Assembly: GCF_017876515.1 (NCBI RefSeq)
Contig: NZ_JAGIOC010000001.1
Location: 4,216,001-4,280,000, forward strand
DNA length: 64,000 nt
Direction of reading: 5' to 3'
Source: Brachybacterium fresconis
Lineage (GTDB): Bacteria > Actinomycetota > Actinomycetes > Actinomycetales > Dermabacteraceae
Shown piece after piece: positions 29,096-37,256 of the stretch (position 1 is its first letter; each line of letters begins with the position of its first letter). The notes under the pieces were generated by a model. The model saw nothing but the letters and a program-made list of their open reading frames with translations. It was not told where the DNA came from and did no database searches. Position numbers and translations under genes: made by a program.

Positions 29096-29673
29096 GCCCC
29101 ACCCGGCGCCGCGACTGGGCGACGATCCCGAACCTGATCACCCTCGCCCGCTTCGCCCTGCTCGCCCCGGTCTGCGTGCTGCTGTGGGACGGCGCCGGCA
29201 CCCTCGCCGTCGTGCTGCTGCTGGCGTGGGCGTGCACGGACTGGGTCGACGGGCTGCTCGCCCGCGCCCTGGACCAGCGCAGCCGCACCGGGGAGATCAT
29301 GGACCCGATCGCGGACCGGCTGGGGCTGGCGGCGATCGCGGCGACCCTCGCGCTGGTCGACCTGCTGCCCTGGGCGGCGCTGGCGATCATCATCATCGTC
29401 GATCTCGCCACCACGGTGCTGGCCTCCCGTGCCGCCCTTCGCGGTCGCATCGAGGTCTCGGTCCTCGGCAAGATCCGCACCGCGGTCCTGATGACCTCGA
29501 TCTTCCTGCTGGTGGCCGCGGCGGCCTGGGCGCCGGGACTGCTCGACGCCGGGCGGGTGCTGGTGTGGATCGCGGTGGGCCTGCACGTGCTCTCGGGCGC
29601 GGACTACATCCTCAGGGCGTCTCGCGCGCCGCAGGGCGCGTCGGCGGGGGCGGGACCTCCTTCGCCGCGATGA
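29092..29673 (+). CDS. CDP-alcohol phosphatidyltransferase
   Basis: Membrane enzyme that moves a phosphatidyl group from CDP-diacylglycerol to an alcohol in phospholipid synthesis. It has 193 residues. The family motif is complete: DWVDGLLAR, then eight residues, then GEIMDPIADR, giving the DG..AR...G...D...D pattern. Five to six hydrophobic segments follow. It resembles PgsA-type (glycerol-3-phosphate) or PIS/cardiolipin synthase members; the alcohol cannot be decided. The C-terminal 20 residues (Ala/Gly/Pro/Ser) overlap the convergent gene at 29612-29884. Confidence 0.85.
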   Translation: MSPTRRRDWATIPNLITLARFALLAPVCVLLWDGAGTLAVVLLLAWACTDWVDGLLARALDQRSRTGEIMDPIADRLGLAAIAATLALVDLLPWAALAIIIIVDLATTVLASRAALRGRIEVSVLGKIRTAVLMTSIFLLVAAAAWAPGLLDAGRVLVWIAVGLHVLSGADYILRASRAPQGASAGAGPPSPR

Positions 29674-29884
29674 CCAGCCTCCGCGGCACGCGCACCTGAC
29701 CCCGACGGGTCATCACCCGCACCTCGGTCTCATCGGCCGTCTGGATCGTGCCCAGCGCATCGGTCATCGACTCCCCGTGCGGGGAGGCCTCGCGATCGAT
29801 CGCATAGCGCAGCACCACCCGGGTCCCGGCGCGGAGGAAGGGCGCCCAGCCGGCACGCCGGCGGTGCTCATCGCGGATCGTCAT
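29612..29884 (-). CDS. Standalone SH3-like protein resembling the N-terminus of Rv0428c-type acetyltransferases
   Basis: Protein of 90 residues. The core (about 20-77), with RAGTRVVLRYAI, TDALGTIQTADETEVRVMT and VPRRLVIAAKEVPPPP, looks like the small SH3-like beta-barrel that precedes a GNAT acetyltransferase domain in many actinobacterial proteins; here the catalytic part is absent and the protein stops in a Pro-rich tail. The family link is by recall and is not certain. Leaderless TAGCCT six bases before the ATG supports a real gene. It converges with the phosphatidyltransferase gene and overlaps its end by 62 bases; the ferredoxin gene is divergent on the other side. Confidence 0.65.
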   Translation of the reverse strand: MTIRDEHRRRAGWAPFLRAGTRVVLRYAIDREASPHGESMTDALGTIQTADETEVRVMTRRGQVRVPRRLVIAAKEVPPPPTRPAARETP

Positions 29885-29896
29885 TCCTCGAGGCTA
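29885..29896 (-). promoter_or_regulatory. Leaderless-type -10 before the SH3-like gene
   Basis: On the minus strand TAGCCT (29891-29896) is followed by six bases and the ATG ending at 29884. No ribosome-binding site lies between. Confidence 0.5.
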
Positions 29897-30027
29897 TCGG
29901 GCAGCTGCCGGTGCCCGCGCCCGATGTTCCTCGCATCACGTCCGCCGGGCGGGCCGGGGCAGGGCAGGCCCCTGCGGCAGGAGGATGAGAGGATGGGGGT
30001 GTCTCCCGGACGGAAGGATGCTGCCCC

Positions 30028-30357
30028 ATGACGTACGTCATCGCCCTGCCCTGCGTCGACGTGAAGGACCGTGCCTGCGTCGACGAGTGCCCCGTGGACT
30101 GCATCTACGAGGGCAACCGGATGCTGTACATCCAACCGGACGAGTGCGTGGACTGCGGTGCCTGCGAGCCCGTCTGCCCCGTCGAGGCCATCTTCTACGA
30201 GGACGACACCCCGGACCAGTGGGCCGAGTACTACAAGGCCAACGTCGAGTTCTTCGATGACCTGGGAGCGCCCGGCGGCGCCGCCAAGATGGGCGTGATC
30301 GACTCCGACCACCCGATCATCGAAGCCCTTCCGATCCAGCCCAACCCCCTGGCCTGA
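30028..30357 (+). CDS. fdxA: Seven-iron ferredoxin (FdxA/FdxC type)
   Basis: Small cytoplasmic electron carrier of 109 residues with two clusters. Cysteines at 9, 17, 21, 25 and 40, 43, 46, 50 give the [3Fe-4S][4Fe-4S] pattern typical of actinobacterial 7Fe ferredoxins; CVDCGACEPVCP is the 4Fe motif. The C-terminal 50 residues, including DQWAEYYKANVEFF, are the usual extension. GGAAGGA lies about ten bases before the ATG. dapC starts three bases after the stop, a pairing conserved in many actinobacteria although the link between ferredoxin and DAP synthesis is unexplained. Confidence 0.95.
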   Translation: MTYVIALPCVDVKDRACVDECPVDCIYEGNRMLYIQPDECVDCGACEPVCPVEAIFYEDDTPDQWAEYYKANVEFFDDLGAPGGAAKMGVIDSDHPIIEALPIQPNPLA

Positions 30358-30360
30358 GTC

Positions 30361-31536
30361 GTGGCAGCCACCACTCCGGCCCCACCCGCCGCTGCCCGCC
30401 GCGGCCTCGCCGCACGCCTGCCCGCCTTCCCCTGGGATGCCCTGACCGCCGCGAAGCAGCGGGCCGCCGCGCATGCGGACGGGATCGTCGACCTCTCCGT
30501 CGGCACCCCCGTCGACCCCACGCCCGCCTCCGTGCAGGCCGCGCTGGCCGAGGCCGCAGACCGTCCCGGGTACCCGACCACGATCGGCACCCCCGCACTG
30601 CGCGAGGCCCTGGTCGACTTCGTCCGCCGCCACCGCGGCGCCCCCGCCGAGCTCGACGTCGACGGCGTGCTGCCGACGGTCGGCTCCAAGGAGCTGGTCG
30701 CCCACCTGCCCTTCCAGCTCGGCATCGGCCCCGGGGAGATCGTCGCCTTCCCCGCGATCGCCTACCCGACCTACGACATGGGCGCCCGCTTCGTCGGTGC
30801 CGACGCGCTCCCCCTGGACCTGGCCGACCTCGCCTCCCGGGGCGACGACGCGCTGCCCGATCCGTCGGCCGCGAGCCGGATCCGCCTGCTGTGGCTGAAC
30901 TCCCCGTCGAATCCCACCGGCGAGGTGCTCGCAGCCGAGCAGATGGCCGCGATCGTCGCCTGGGCCCGCGCCCGGGGGATCATCGTCGCCTCCGACGAGT
31001 GCTACGCCCTGCTGCCGTGGACCGTCGACGAGGTCCCCTCGGTGCTGGACCCCCGGGTCAACGCCGGTTCGCTGGCCGACGTGCTGTGCGTGTACTCGCT
31101 GTCGAAGCAGTCCAACCTCGCCGGCTATCGGGCGGCTTTCGTCGCCGGGGACCCCGCGCTGGTGGGAGAGCTGCTCGCCGTGCGCAAGCAGGCGGGGATG
31201 ATGCTCCCCGCCCCGATCCAGGAGGCGATGACCGTCGCCCTCGGGGACGACGCCGCGGTCGCCGCCCAGCGCGAGGTCTACCGCTGTCGTCGCGAGGTCC
31301 TCGAGCCCGCGCTGCGCGCAGCCGGGGGCACGATCCACGGCTCCCAGGCCGGCCTGTACCTCTGGACCGGCTTCGGCGAGGAGGCGATGACCACGGTCGA
31401 TCGCCTCGCCGACCTCGGGATCCTGGTCGCCCCGGGGATGTTCTATGGTGAAGGGGGCGGGGACGTCGTCCGCGTCGCCCTCACCGCGACCGACGAGCGG
31501 ATCACCGCCGCCGCCCGGCGCCTCGCCCGCCCCTGA
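30361..31536 (+). CDS. dapC: DapC, N-succinyldiaminopimelate aminotransferase
   Basis: PLP-dependent class I aminotransferase that converts N-succinyl-2-amino-6-ketopimelate to N-succinyl-LL-diaminopimelate for lysine and peptidoglycan. It has 391 residues. The substrate/PLP segment NSPSNPTGEV starts at residue 180, the PLP lysine is K249 in LSKQSNLAGYR, and GMFYGEGGGDVVRVALT holds the C-terminal arginine region. The GTG start is three bases after fdxA. Position next to ferredoxin and presence of dapD and dapE within 12 kb support the assignment over other aminotransferases. Confidence 0.9.
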   Translation: MAATTPAPPAAARRGLAARLPAFPWDALTAAKQRAAAHADGIVDLSVGTPVDPTPASVQAALAEAADRPGYPTTIGTPALREALVDFVRRHRGAPAELDVDGVLPTVGSKELVAHLPFQLGIGPGEIVAFPAIAYPTYDMGARFVGADALPLDLADLASRGDDALPDPSAASRIRLLWLNSPSNPTGEVLAAEQMAAIVAWARARGIIVASDECYALLPWTVDEVPSVLDPRVNAGSLADVLCVYSLSKQSNLAGYRAAFVAGDPALVGELLAVRKQAGMMLPAPIQEAMTVALGDDAAVAAQREVYRCRREVLEPALRAAGGTIHGSQAGLYLWTGFGEEAMTTVDRLADLGILVAPGMFYGEGGGDVVRVALTATDERITAAARRLARP

Positions 31537-31588
31537 GACCCGCGCCACCGGCGCACCCACCGATCCGACACTGCACAACGGAGAGCCC

Positions 31589-32989
31589 ATGGATCACGAC
31601 GCGACGTCGACTGCACAGCTCACGGTCCGGGAGAAGTCCCTCGACCTCCCGATCATCCCCGCCGTCGAGGGCAACTCCGGCATCACGATCGGACCGCTGC
31701 GCAAGGAGACCGGGGACGTCACCTACGACCCCGGTTTCATGAACACCGCGAACGCCAAGTCCGCGATCACCTACATCGACGGCGAGGCGGGTATCCTGCG
31801 CTACCGCGGGTACCCCATCGAGCAGCTGGCCGAGAAGTCCTCCTTCCTCGAGGTCAGCTACCTGCTGATCAACGGCGAGCTGCCCACCAAGGGCCAGCTG
31901 GAGAACTTCGAGGCGCAGGTCGAGCGGCGCACCCTGCTCGACGAGCGCTTCAAGCGGATGTTCGACGGCTACCCGCGCGACGCCCACCCGATGGCGGTGC
32001 TGCAGGCCGGGGTCTCGGGCCTGTCGACCTTCTACCAGGACTCCCTGGACCCCTTCGACATGGAGCAGACCCGGCTGTCGACCGTGCGCCTGCTGGCGAA
32101 GGTGCCGACGATGGCCGCCTACGCCCACCGCATCGCCCAGGGCCACGCCCTGCTGTACCCGGACAACCGGCTCTCCCTGATCGAGAACTTCCTGCGGCTG
32201 ACCTTCGGCTTCCCCGTCGAGGAGTACGTGGCCGACCCGGTCGTGGTCCGCGCCATGGAGCAGCTGCTGATCCTCCACGCCGACCACGAGCAGAACTGCT
32301 CCACGTCTGCGGTGCGCCTGGTCGGCTCCGCCCAGGCGAACCTGTTCACCTCGATCTCCGCCGGCATCGGCGCCCTGTCGGGCCCCGCTCACGGCGGCGC
32401 CAACGCGGCCGTGATGGAGATGCTCGACGAGATCAGGACCCGGGATCTCGACCCGAAGGCCTTCATGGAGAAGGTGAAGAACAAGGAGGACGGGATCCGC
32501 CTGATGGGCTTCGGGCACCGGGTCTACAAGAACTACGACCCCCGCGCGAAGTTCGTCAAGAAGATCGCCGACGACGTCCTGGAGCGTCTCGGGGTGCACG
32601 ACGAGCAGCTCGAGCTGGCCATGAAGCTCGAGGAGATCGCGCTGCAGGACGACTACTTCGTCGAGCGCAAGCTCTACCCGAACGTCGACTTCTACACCGG
32701 GCTGATCTACAAGGCCATCGGCTTCCCCACGCACATGTTCACCGTGCTGTTCGCCATCGGCCGCCTGCCCGGCTGGATCGCCCAGTGGCAGGAGATGGTC
32801 CACGACCCGGAGACCAAGATCGGCCGCCCGCGGCAGATCTACACCGGGCACGCCGAGCGCGAGTACGTGCCGATGGAGACCCGTACCGGCACCACCGAGC
32901 TGCGCCTCGAGCAGCTCGCGACCGAGCTGGACGAGGAGCGTCGTGCGCACCAGGAGCAGCTCGCCAAGGAGCACCGCCTGGACCACTGA
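31589..32989 (+). CDS. gltA: GltA, citrate synthase
   Basis: TCA-cycle enzyme condensing oxaloacetate and acetyl-CoA; hexameric type II form. It has 466 residues. The catalytic triad is visible as H268 (in PAHGGANAAV), H310 (in GFGHRVYKNYDPRA) and D367 (in YPNVDFYTGL). The N-terminal region has YDPGFMNTANAKSAITYIDG. A charged C-terminal extension of about 30 residues (Glu/Gln/Arg/His) follows the conserved core. ATG at 31589 has GGAG seven bases upstream. The last codons belong to a short tandem repeat that continues beyond the stop. Confidence 0.96.
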   Translation: MDHDATSTAQLTVREKSLDLPIIPAVEGNSGITIGPLRKETGDVTYDPGFMNTANAKSAITYIDGEAGILRYRGYPIEQLAEKSSFLEVSYLLINGELPTKGQLENFEAQVERRTLLDERFKRMFDGYPRDAHPMAVLQAGVSGLSTFYQDSLDPFDMEQTRLSTVRLLAKVPTMAAYAHRIAQGHALLYPDNRLSLIENFLRLTFGFPVEEYVADPVVVRAMEQLLILHADHEQNCSTSAVRLVGSAQANLFTSISAGIGALSGPAHGGANAAVMEMLDEIRTRDLDPKAFMEKVKNKEDGIRLMGFGHRVYKNYDPRAKFVKKIADDVLERLGVHDEQLELAMKLEEIALQDDYFVERKLYPNVDFYTGLIYKAIGFPTHMFTVLFAIGRLPGWIAQWQEMVHDPETKIGRPRQIYTGHAEREYVPMETRTGTTELRLEQLATELDEERRAHQEQLAKEHRLDH

Positions 32990-33084
32990 GCGCGGATCAT
33001 CGAGCCTGGATCGCTGAGTCAGGACCGCGAGCCAGGTCCGCTGAGTCAGGACCGCTGAGCCGGCACCACTGCGTCAGGACCGTC
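32974..33084. repeat. Degenerate 14-bp tandem repeat starting at the gltA stop codon
   Basis: Eight imperfect copies of a 14-base unit, consensus about GAGYCAGGACCGCT (one copy has 13 bases). The first copy (32974-32987) is the end of gltA coding sequence including the first stop-codon base; the others fill the gap to the convergent gene at 33105. Pairs of units are more alike than single ones, giving a 27-28 base superrepeat (33002-33028, 33029-33056, 33057-33083). No hairpin terminator is seen at this junction. Confidence 0.75.
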
Positions 33085-33104
33085 GTCTCCGTCGCTGCGG
33101 CGGG

Positions 33105-34040
33105 TCACTGACCGCTGACCAGCACGACCACGCGCTCGGGGTCGCCGCCGTCGAGGGAGGACCAGGCGGCGGCGTCCTTGCCGCGCAGCGAGCGGTCCCA
33201 GACCCGGCCCTGGTAGGACACCTGGACCACGCCGTCGTCGGCCGCTCGCGCGACCGCCCAGTTCGCGAGGGCCCAGCCGAGGCCCGTATCGCCCTGGGTG
33301 TCTATGACCAGCGCCGTCGCGCCCGCGTCGACCGGCAGCTGCGGAGCCGCCCCCGATGCGGCGGCCAGCGAGGAGCTGACCCGGCCCGCGTCCGTCAGCC
33401 GCGGGAACTGGCGGGCCAGCTCGGAGCGGAGCTGCCCGGGGGAGACGGTCGCGCCGACAGGGCCCAGCGTGCACACGAGGTTCGCCCCGCTCTGCCCGGT
33501 CAGCGCCGAGGCGTACAGCCGCCCCTCGGTCTCGTGATCCCGGTAGGCCTCCGGGTGGCCGCTGCGCTGGACCCGCTGGGCGACATCGTTGATGTCCGCG
33601 CCGGGGTACCCGTCGATCGTCTCGAGCTCGTCGTAGAAGGCGTTGGTGGAGTAGATCGGGTCCATGATCTGCGCCGCACTGCCCCAGCCCTGGGAGGGAC
33701 GCTGCTGGAACAGGCCGAGCGAGTCGCGGTCGCCGTGATCGATGTTGCGCAGCTGTGATTCCTGGTACGCGGTGGCCAGCGCGATCGAGGCCGCCCGCGG
33801 CGGCAGGCCGCGGTCCACGGCGATCGCGCTGATCAGCGCGGCGTTCGCGGCGCGGTCGGTGGAGTAGCGGTGGCTCGTGCCCAATCCGCTGGCGGTGCAG
33901 GTGCCCGCATGGGCGGGCGACCCGTACCGCTGCAGGGCGAGGTAGGACCCACCTGCTATCCCGGCGAAGATCAGCACCATGACCAGGGGGACCACGAGGT
34001 GACGAGCGGCCGAACCCTGCCGACCCCGGCCGCGCGCCAC
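33105..34040 (-). CDS. Membrane-anchored, lytic-transglycosylase-like protein
   Basis: Extracytoplasmic protein of 311 residues with one N-terminal membrane anchor (about 18-38, VVPLVMVLIFAGIAGGSYLAL). The outer domain contains ALATAYQESQLRNIDHGDRDSLGLFQQR, where the glutamate and the GLFQ segment resemble lytic transglycosylase/lysozyme folds. Such proteins are common and poorly characterised in actinobacteria (often called heavy-metal transporters, without good reason). Two cysteines may form a disulfide. GTG at 34040 is chosen: GAGAGGAC precedes it and dapD ends 19 bases upstream, so it is probably co-transcribed with dapD. A role in peptidoglycan remodelling is inferred only. Confidence 0.75.
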   Translation of the reverse strand: MARGRGRQGSAARHLVVPLVMVLIFAGIAGGSYLALQRYGSPAHAGTCTASGLGTSHRYSTDRAANAALISAIAVDRGLPPRAASIALATAYQESQLRNIDHGDRDSLGLFQQRPSQGWGSAAQIMDPIYSTNAFYDELETIDGYPGADINDVAQRVQRSGHPEAYRDHETEGRLYASALTGQSGANLVCTLGPVGATVSPGQLRSELARQFPRLTDAGRVSSSLAAASGAAPQLPVDAGATALVIDTQGDTGLGWALANWAVARAADDGVVQVSYQGRVWDRSLRGKDAAAWSSLDGGDPERVVVLVSGQ

Positions 34041-34059
34041 CTGGTGTCCGTCCTCTCGA

Positions 34060-35034
34060 TCAGTTCGCGTGCAGCGCGGCGTTGAGGGCGACGGTCTGGC
34101 CTTCGCGGGCCACCGCCTGCACCGCACCGCTGAGCGAGTTGCGACGGAACAGCAGGTTGGCCACGCCGGAGAGGTCCCGCGCCTTGACCACGTGCGCCTC
34201 CGCGCCGGCCTCGCCCACGAGCTCCACCTTCGTGCCGGCCGTGACATAGAGCCCGGCCTCGACCACGCAGTCGTCGCCGAGGGCGATGCCGACCCCGGCC
34301 TCGGCTCCGACCAGGGAGCGACGTCCGATGCTGACGCGCTCGGTGCCGCCGCCGGAGAGGGTTCCCATGGTGGAGGCGCCGCCGCCGACGTCGGAGCCGT
34401 CGCCCACGACGACGCCCTGGGAGATGCGGCCCTCGATCATCGAGGAGCCGAGGGTGCCGGCGTTGAAGTTCACGAAGCCCTCGTGCATGACGGTGCTGCC
34501 CTCGGCCAGATGCGCACCCAGGCGCACGCGGTCGGCGTCGCCGATGCGCACGCCGACGGGCAGCACGTAGTCCACCATCCGCGGGAACTTGTCGACGCTC
34601 AGCACGGTGGGCCGACGACCCGCCGCGATCAGGCGCAGCCGGGTCTCCTCGAAGCCGGGGACGGCGCAGGGGCCCTCGGAGGTCCACACCACGTTGGTGA
34701 GCTTCCCGAACAGGCCCTCGAGGTTCTGGGCGTTGGGCTGGACCAGGCGATGGGAGAGCAGGTGCAGACGCAGGTAGGCGTCGGCGGCATCGGCCGGGGC
34801 GGCCCCCAGCTCGATCTCGCGCACCATCACCTCCTGCGTGGTGCCACGCACCTCGTCGGCTCGGGCCGCGGCGGTCAGCTGCGCGTGCAGCGGATGATTC
34901 TGGGGCGCAGAAGGAGCCTCGCCGAGCTGCGGCGAGGGATACCATGCGTCCAGGACCGAGCCGTCGGCACCAAGGGTGGTGAGCGCGATGCCCCAGGCCT
35001 GGGTGGGGGAGGAATCAGGGGTCGTCGTGGTCAT
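34060..35034 (-). CDS. dapD: DapD, tetrahydrodipicolinate N-succinyltransferase (actinobacterial type)
   Basis: Acyltransferase of the succinylase branch of DAP/lysine synthesis; trimeric left-handed beta-helix enzyme. It has 324 residues, close to the ~317 of the mycobacterial enzyme. The hexapeptide-repeat region covers about 165-285, with [40 protein letters not shown] and [20 protein letters not shown]. Start at 35034 is backed by TAGACT six bases upstream. It is on the opposite strand to dapC and dapE. Precursor use is shared with the cell-wall block at the left of the window. Confidence 0.94.
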   Translation of the reverse strand: MTTTTPDSSPTQAWGIALTTLGADGSVLDAWYPSPQLGEAPSAPQNHPLHAQLTAAARADEVRGTTQEVMVREIELGAAPADAADAYLRLHLLSHRLVQPNAQNLEGLFGKLTNVVWTSEGPCAVPGFEETRLRLIAAGRRPTVLSVDKFPRMVDYVLPVGVRIGDADRVRLGAHLAEGSTVMHEGFVNFNAGTLGSSMIEGRISQGVVVGDGSDVGGGASTMGTLSGGGTERVSIGRRSLVGAEAGVGIALGDDCVVEAGLYVTAGTKVELVGEAGAEAHVVKARDLSGVANLLFRRNSLSGAVQAVAREGQTVALNAALHAN

Positions 35035-35046
35035 GCCTGGAGTCTA
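35035..35046 (-). promoter_or_regulatory. Leaderless-type -10 before dapD
   Basis: Minus-strand TAGACT (35041-35046), six-base gap, then ATG. It is identical in hexamer and spacing to the site before the ArsR gene at 37167. Confidence 0.55.
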
Positions 35047-35124
35047 CGGAGCCGAGCGAGGCCGGGTCACGTCCGTCCCGCCCGTCGGGGCGAACCGCAC
35101 ATCGGGGTCCGAGGGCCGACGCGG

Positions 35125-36393
35125 ATGACCGTCCCCGCCCCGCCTTCGCCGCTGCGGCGCAATCCTGAGTACCTCCGGTGGTTGATCGGGGACCTCCTCC
35201 TCGACATCGGAACGGGCATCGGGGCCTTCGCCTTCCCGCTGGTGACCTTCATGGTCACCGATTCGCTGGGCATCACCGGGCTGGTGGCGCTGGTCCAGGG
35301 CGCCGGCGCGCTGGTCGGCCTGATCCCGGGCGGGCTGCTCGCCGATCGCGTCGAGCGGCGACGATTGCGACTGCTGGCCGGGGTGATCGGTGCGATCGTC
35401 CAGGCGGTGCTGGTTCTCGTGCTGCTGACGGGGGCGGCCGGCGCCGTGGTGCTCGCGGCGCTCGCGTTCGCGGACAGGTTCCGCGAGACGCTGCTGGGCA
35501 GCGCCTCCAACGCCATGCTGAAGCAGATCGTGCCGACCACGCAGCTGCCCCGGGCGGTCTCGGTCAACCAGGGGCGGGAGGCCGCGGTCGAGATGGCCTC
35601 CGGGCCCCTCGGCGGTGCCCTGCTGGGCCTGTCGATCGTGTTCCCCCCGCTGGCCCAGCTGTTGGGCAACCTCGGCTCGGTCGCCGCGACGCTCACCATG
35701 CGGCGCCGGTACCATCCGCGCGCCGAAGGTGCCGAGCACACGAAGGTCGGGGAGGACCTGCGCGAGGCGCTCTCCTGGATGATCTCGCAGCCCATCCGGA
35801 TGCAGGTGCTGGCGATCGCGTCGTCCGTGAACCTCGGCGCCAACGGGCTGATCTTCGCCGTGCTGCTGGACCTGGCCTCCGACGGTGTGCCGGCCGCGAC
35901 GATCGGTCTGCTGAACACGGTGCTGGCCGCGGCGATCCTGCTCGGTGCGTTCCTCGCGCCGCGCCTGGTGGACACCGTTCCGACGGGGGCGCTGGCGATC
36001 GTCCCGGTGCTGCTGATGGCCGCGGTCGGGGTGTTCCTCGCGTTCGCCCCCGGCATGCTCTGGATCGGCGCGGCCTATGCCGTCCTCGGGATCGGGCTGC
36101 CGGCGATCAACGCCTCCAGCCAGGGGTTCTTCACCCACATCACGCCGATCGCGATGCAGGGGCGGGTCAGCTCGCTGATGCGCCTTGTCTCCTCGGCGCT
36201 GATGCCGCTGGCCCCGGCGGTCGCCGGCTGGGGACTGGACCTCGTGGGCGTCTTCCCCACCATGCTCGTCTTCGCGGCGGTCCTGGTCCTGGGGGCACTG
36301 GTGGGGGTGCTGGGGCCGGATCTGCGCCGGATCCCCACCGCCCCGCAGTGGGAGCACTACGCCCGCCAGGAGGGGCTGGCCGTCGAGGAGTGA
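35125..36393 (+). CDS. MFS exporter, paralogue 1
   Basis: Twelve-segment major facilitator protein, 422 residues, of the MFS_3 (EntS/macrolide or tetracycline efflux-like) group. Marks: RRNPEYLRWLIGDLLLDIG, the segment 2-3 loop GGLLADRVERRRLRLLAG, the DRFRETLLGSASNAMLKQIVP stretch, and INASSQGFFTHITPIAMQGR. It is a close paralogue of the protein at 37257-38528 over its whole length, suggesting tandem duplication with the regulator gene now between them. Substrate is unknown; efflux of a toxic small molecule is the usual role. GAGGG nine bases upstream may be the ribosome-binding site. Confidence 0.85.
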   Translation: MTVPAPPSPLRRNPEYLRWLIGDLLLDIGTGIGAFAFPLVTFMVTDSLGITGLVALVQGAGALVGLIPGGLLADRVERRRLRLLAGVIGAIVQAVLVLVLLTGAAGAVVLAALAFADRFRETLLGSASNAMLKQIVPTTQLPRAVSVNQGREAAVEMASGPLGGALLGLSIVFPPLAQLLGNLGSVAATLTMRRRYHPRAEGAEHTKVGEDLREALSWMISQPIRMQVLAIASSVNLGANGLIFAVLLDLASDGVPAATIGLLNTVLAAAILLGAFLAPRLVDTVPTGALAIVPVLLMAAVGVFLAFAPGMLWIGAAYAVLGIGLPAINASSQGFFTHITPIAMQGRVSSLMRLVSSALMPLAPAVAGWGLDLVGVFPTMLVFAAVLVLGALVGVLGPDLRRIPTAPQWEHYARQEGLAVEE

Positions 36394-36462
36394 GGGGGCC
36401 GGCGCCGAATGCCCCTACGCGTCGAGCTGTCGGCTGAACTCCATGCCCCCCGCCGCCCTGAC

Positions 36463-37167
36463 CTATCCGCGCCGTCCCTGAGGCGCGTCGTCGGGGCCGG
36501 CGTGCTGCTCGCCGACGGCCGCCCAGAGGACGCGATACGTCAGTGCTTCCCCCTCGGAATCCGGGTCGCCGGGGGTGTCTCCGCCCTGCTCATCGCGATT
36601 GAGCTCGCTGTACCGCGTGATCTCGCTCTGGACGGTGCGATTCAGCGCGGTGGCCTGCTCCCTCGACAGGCGCAGCGTTCCGGCGTACATCGACCCCAGC
36701 CCCTCGCCCGGCGTCGTGGGGCGCGAGGTCGACCGTGCGACCTCGCGCGCCCAGGCCGTGCGCATCCAGTCGACAGCGGCCAGCGACGTGGCGCCCGAGG
36801 CATCCATGTACTCGGGGTCCGCGCCGTCCGCATCGTCGAGGCTCTCGGTGTCGCTCCCGAAGCCGAATGTCTTCTGAGTCAGCCGCCACACCCGGTCGCG
36901 ACGGTCGCGGGCGGCTTCGGGAGCCTCCTCGAGCACGCCCCCACGGGCGAGGATCCGCAGGTGGTAGCTCACGGAGTTCGCCGGCAGGGAGAGCCCCTCG
37001 GCCACGTCCGCGGCGCGGGCCGTGCCGCGACGTCGCACCTCGTCGATGATCTCCAGGCGCAGGGGATGAGCCAGCGCCCGCAGCTGCGCACGGGTCGCGG
37101 GCTGGGCCGACTGCATCGTGTCGTCGCCGCTCGCCCCTGGGGCGCCCGTCTCGTCTCCAGCACTCAT
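36463..37167 (-). CDS. ArsR/HTH-family transcriptional regulator, likely local repressor of the MFS gene
   Basis: Winged-helix DNA-binding protein, 234 residues. The HTH region (about 25-100) reads LRALAHPLRLEIIDEVRRRG, AADVAEGLSLPANSVSYHL and ILARGGVLEEA. It lacks the CxC metal site of ArsR/SmtB, so it probably senses an organic ligand through its long C-terminal region (100-234) instead; this resembles the YdfF/HTH_20 group. It is transcribed away from the exporter gene at 37257, and the gap contains a perfect inverted repeat that overlaps the exporter promoter. TAGACT six bases upstream supports the start. Confidence 0.85.
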   Translation of the reverse strand: MSAGDETGAPGASGDDTMQSAQPATRAQLRALAHPLRLEIIDEVRRRGTARAADVAEGLSLPANSVSYHLRILARGGVLEEAPEAARDRRDRVWRLTQKTFGFGSDTESLDDADGADPEYMDASGATSLAAVDWMRTAWAREVARSTSRPTTPGEGLGSMYAGTLRLSREQATALNRTVQSEITRYSELNRDEQGGDTPGDPDSEGEALTYRVLWAAVGEQHAGPDDAPQGRRG

Positions 37168-37179
37168 GCCCGCAGTCTA
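37168..37179 (-). promoter_or_regulatory. Leaderless-type -10 before the ArsR-type gene
   Basis: Minus-strand TAGACT (37174-37179), six-base gap, ATG at 37167. No ribosome-binding site. Confidence 0.55.
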
Positions 37180-37207
37180 CGGACGGACGAACTCGTGCAC
37201 GACCTGA

Positions 37208-37227
37208 TGCGCAAGAGGCATTGCGCA
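37208..37227. promoter_or_regulatory. Palindromic operator candidate in the ArsR-MFS divergent gap
   Basis: TGCGCAA (37208-37214) and TTGCGCA (37221-37227) form a perfect 7-base inverted repeat with a 6-base spacer. The right arm contains TTGCGC (37221-37226), which stands 17 bases before TAATGT (37244-37249) and so fits as the -35 of the exporter gene. A protein bound here would block RNA polymerase. The divergent ArsR-type regulator is the obvious candidate; binding is inferred. Confidence 0.65.
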
Positions 37228-37243
37228 ACATCACGTGCGCGAG

Positions 37244-37256
37244 TAATGTCCACGCC
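37244..37256 (+). promoter_or_regulatory. -10 of the second MFS gene
   Basis: TAATGT at 37244-37249, seven bases before ATG at 37257, with TTGCGC as -35 at 17-base spacing. The -35 lies inside the palindrome, so the promoter looks repressible. Confidence 0.55.

Noticed and set aside
31445..31588. N-terminal extension of citrate synthase by 48 residues
   Set aside because: The added residues are Ser/Pro-rich, overlap the end of dapC and precede the ribosome-binding site of the ATG at 31589.
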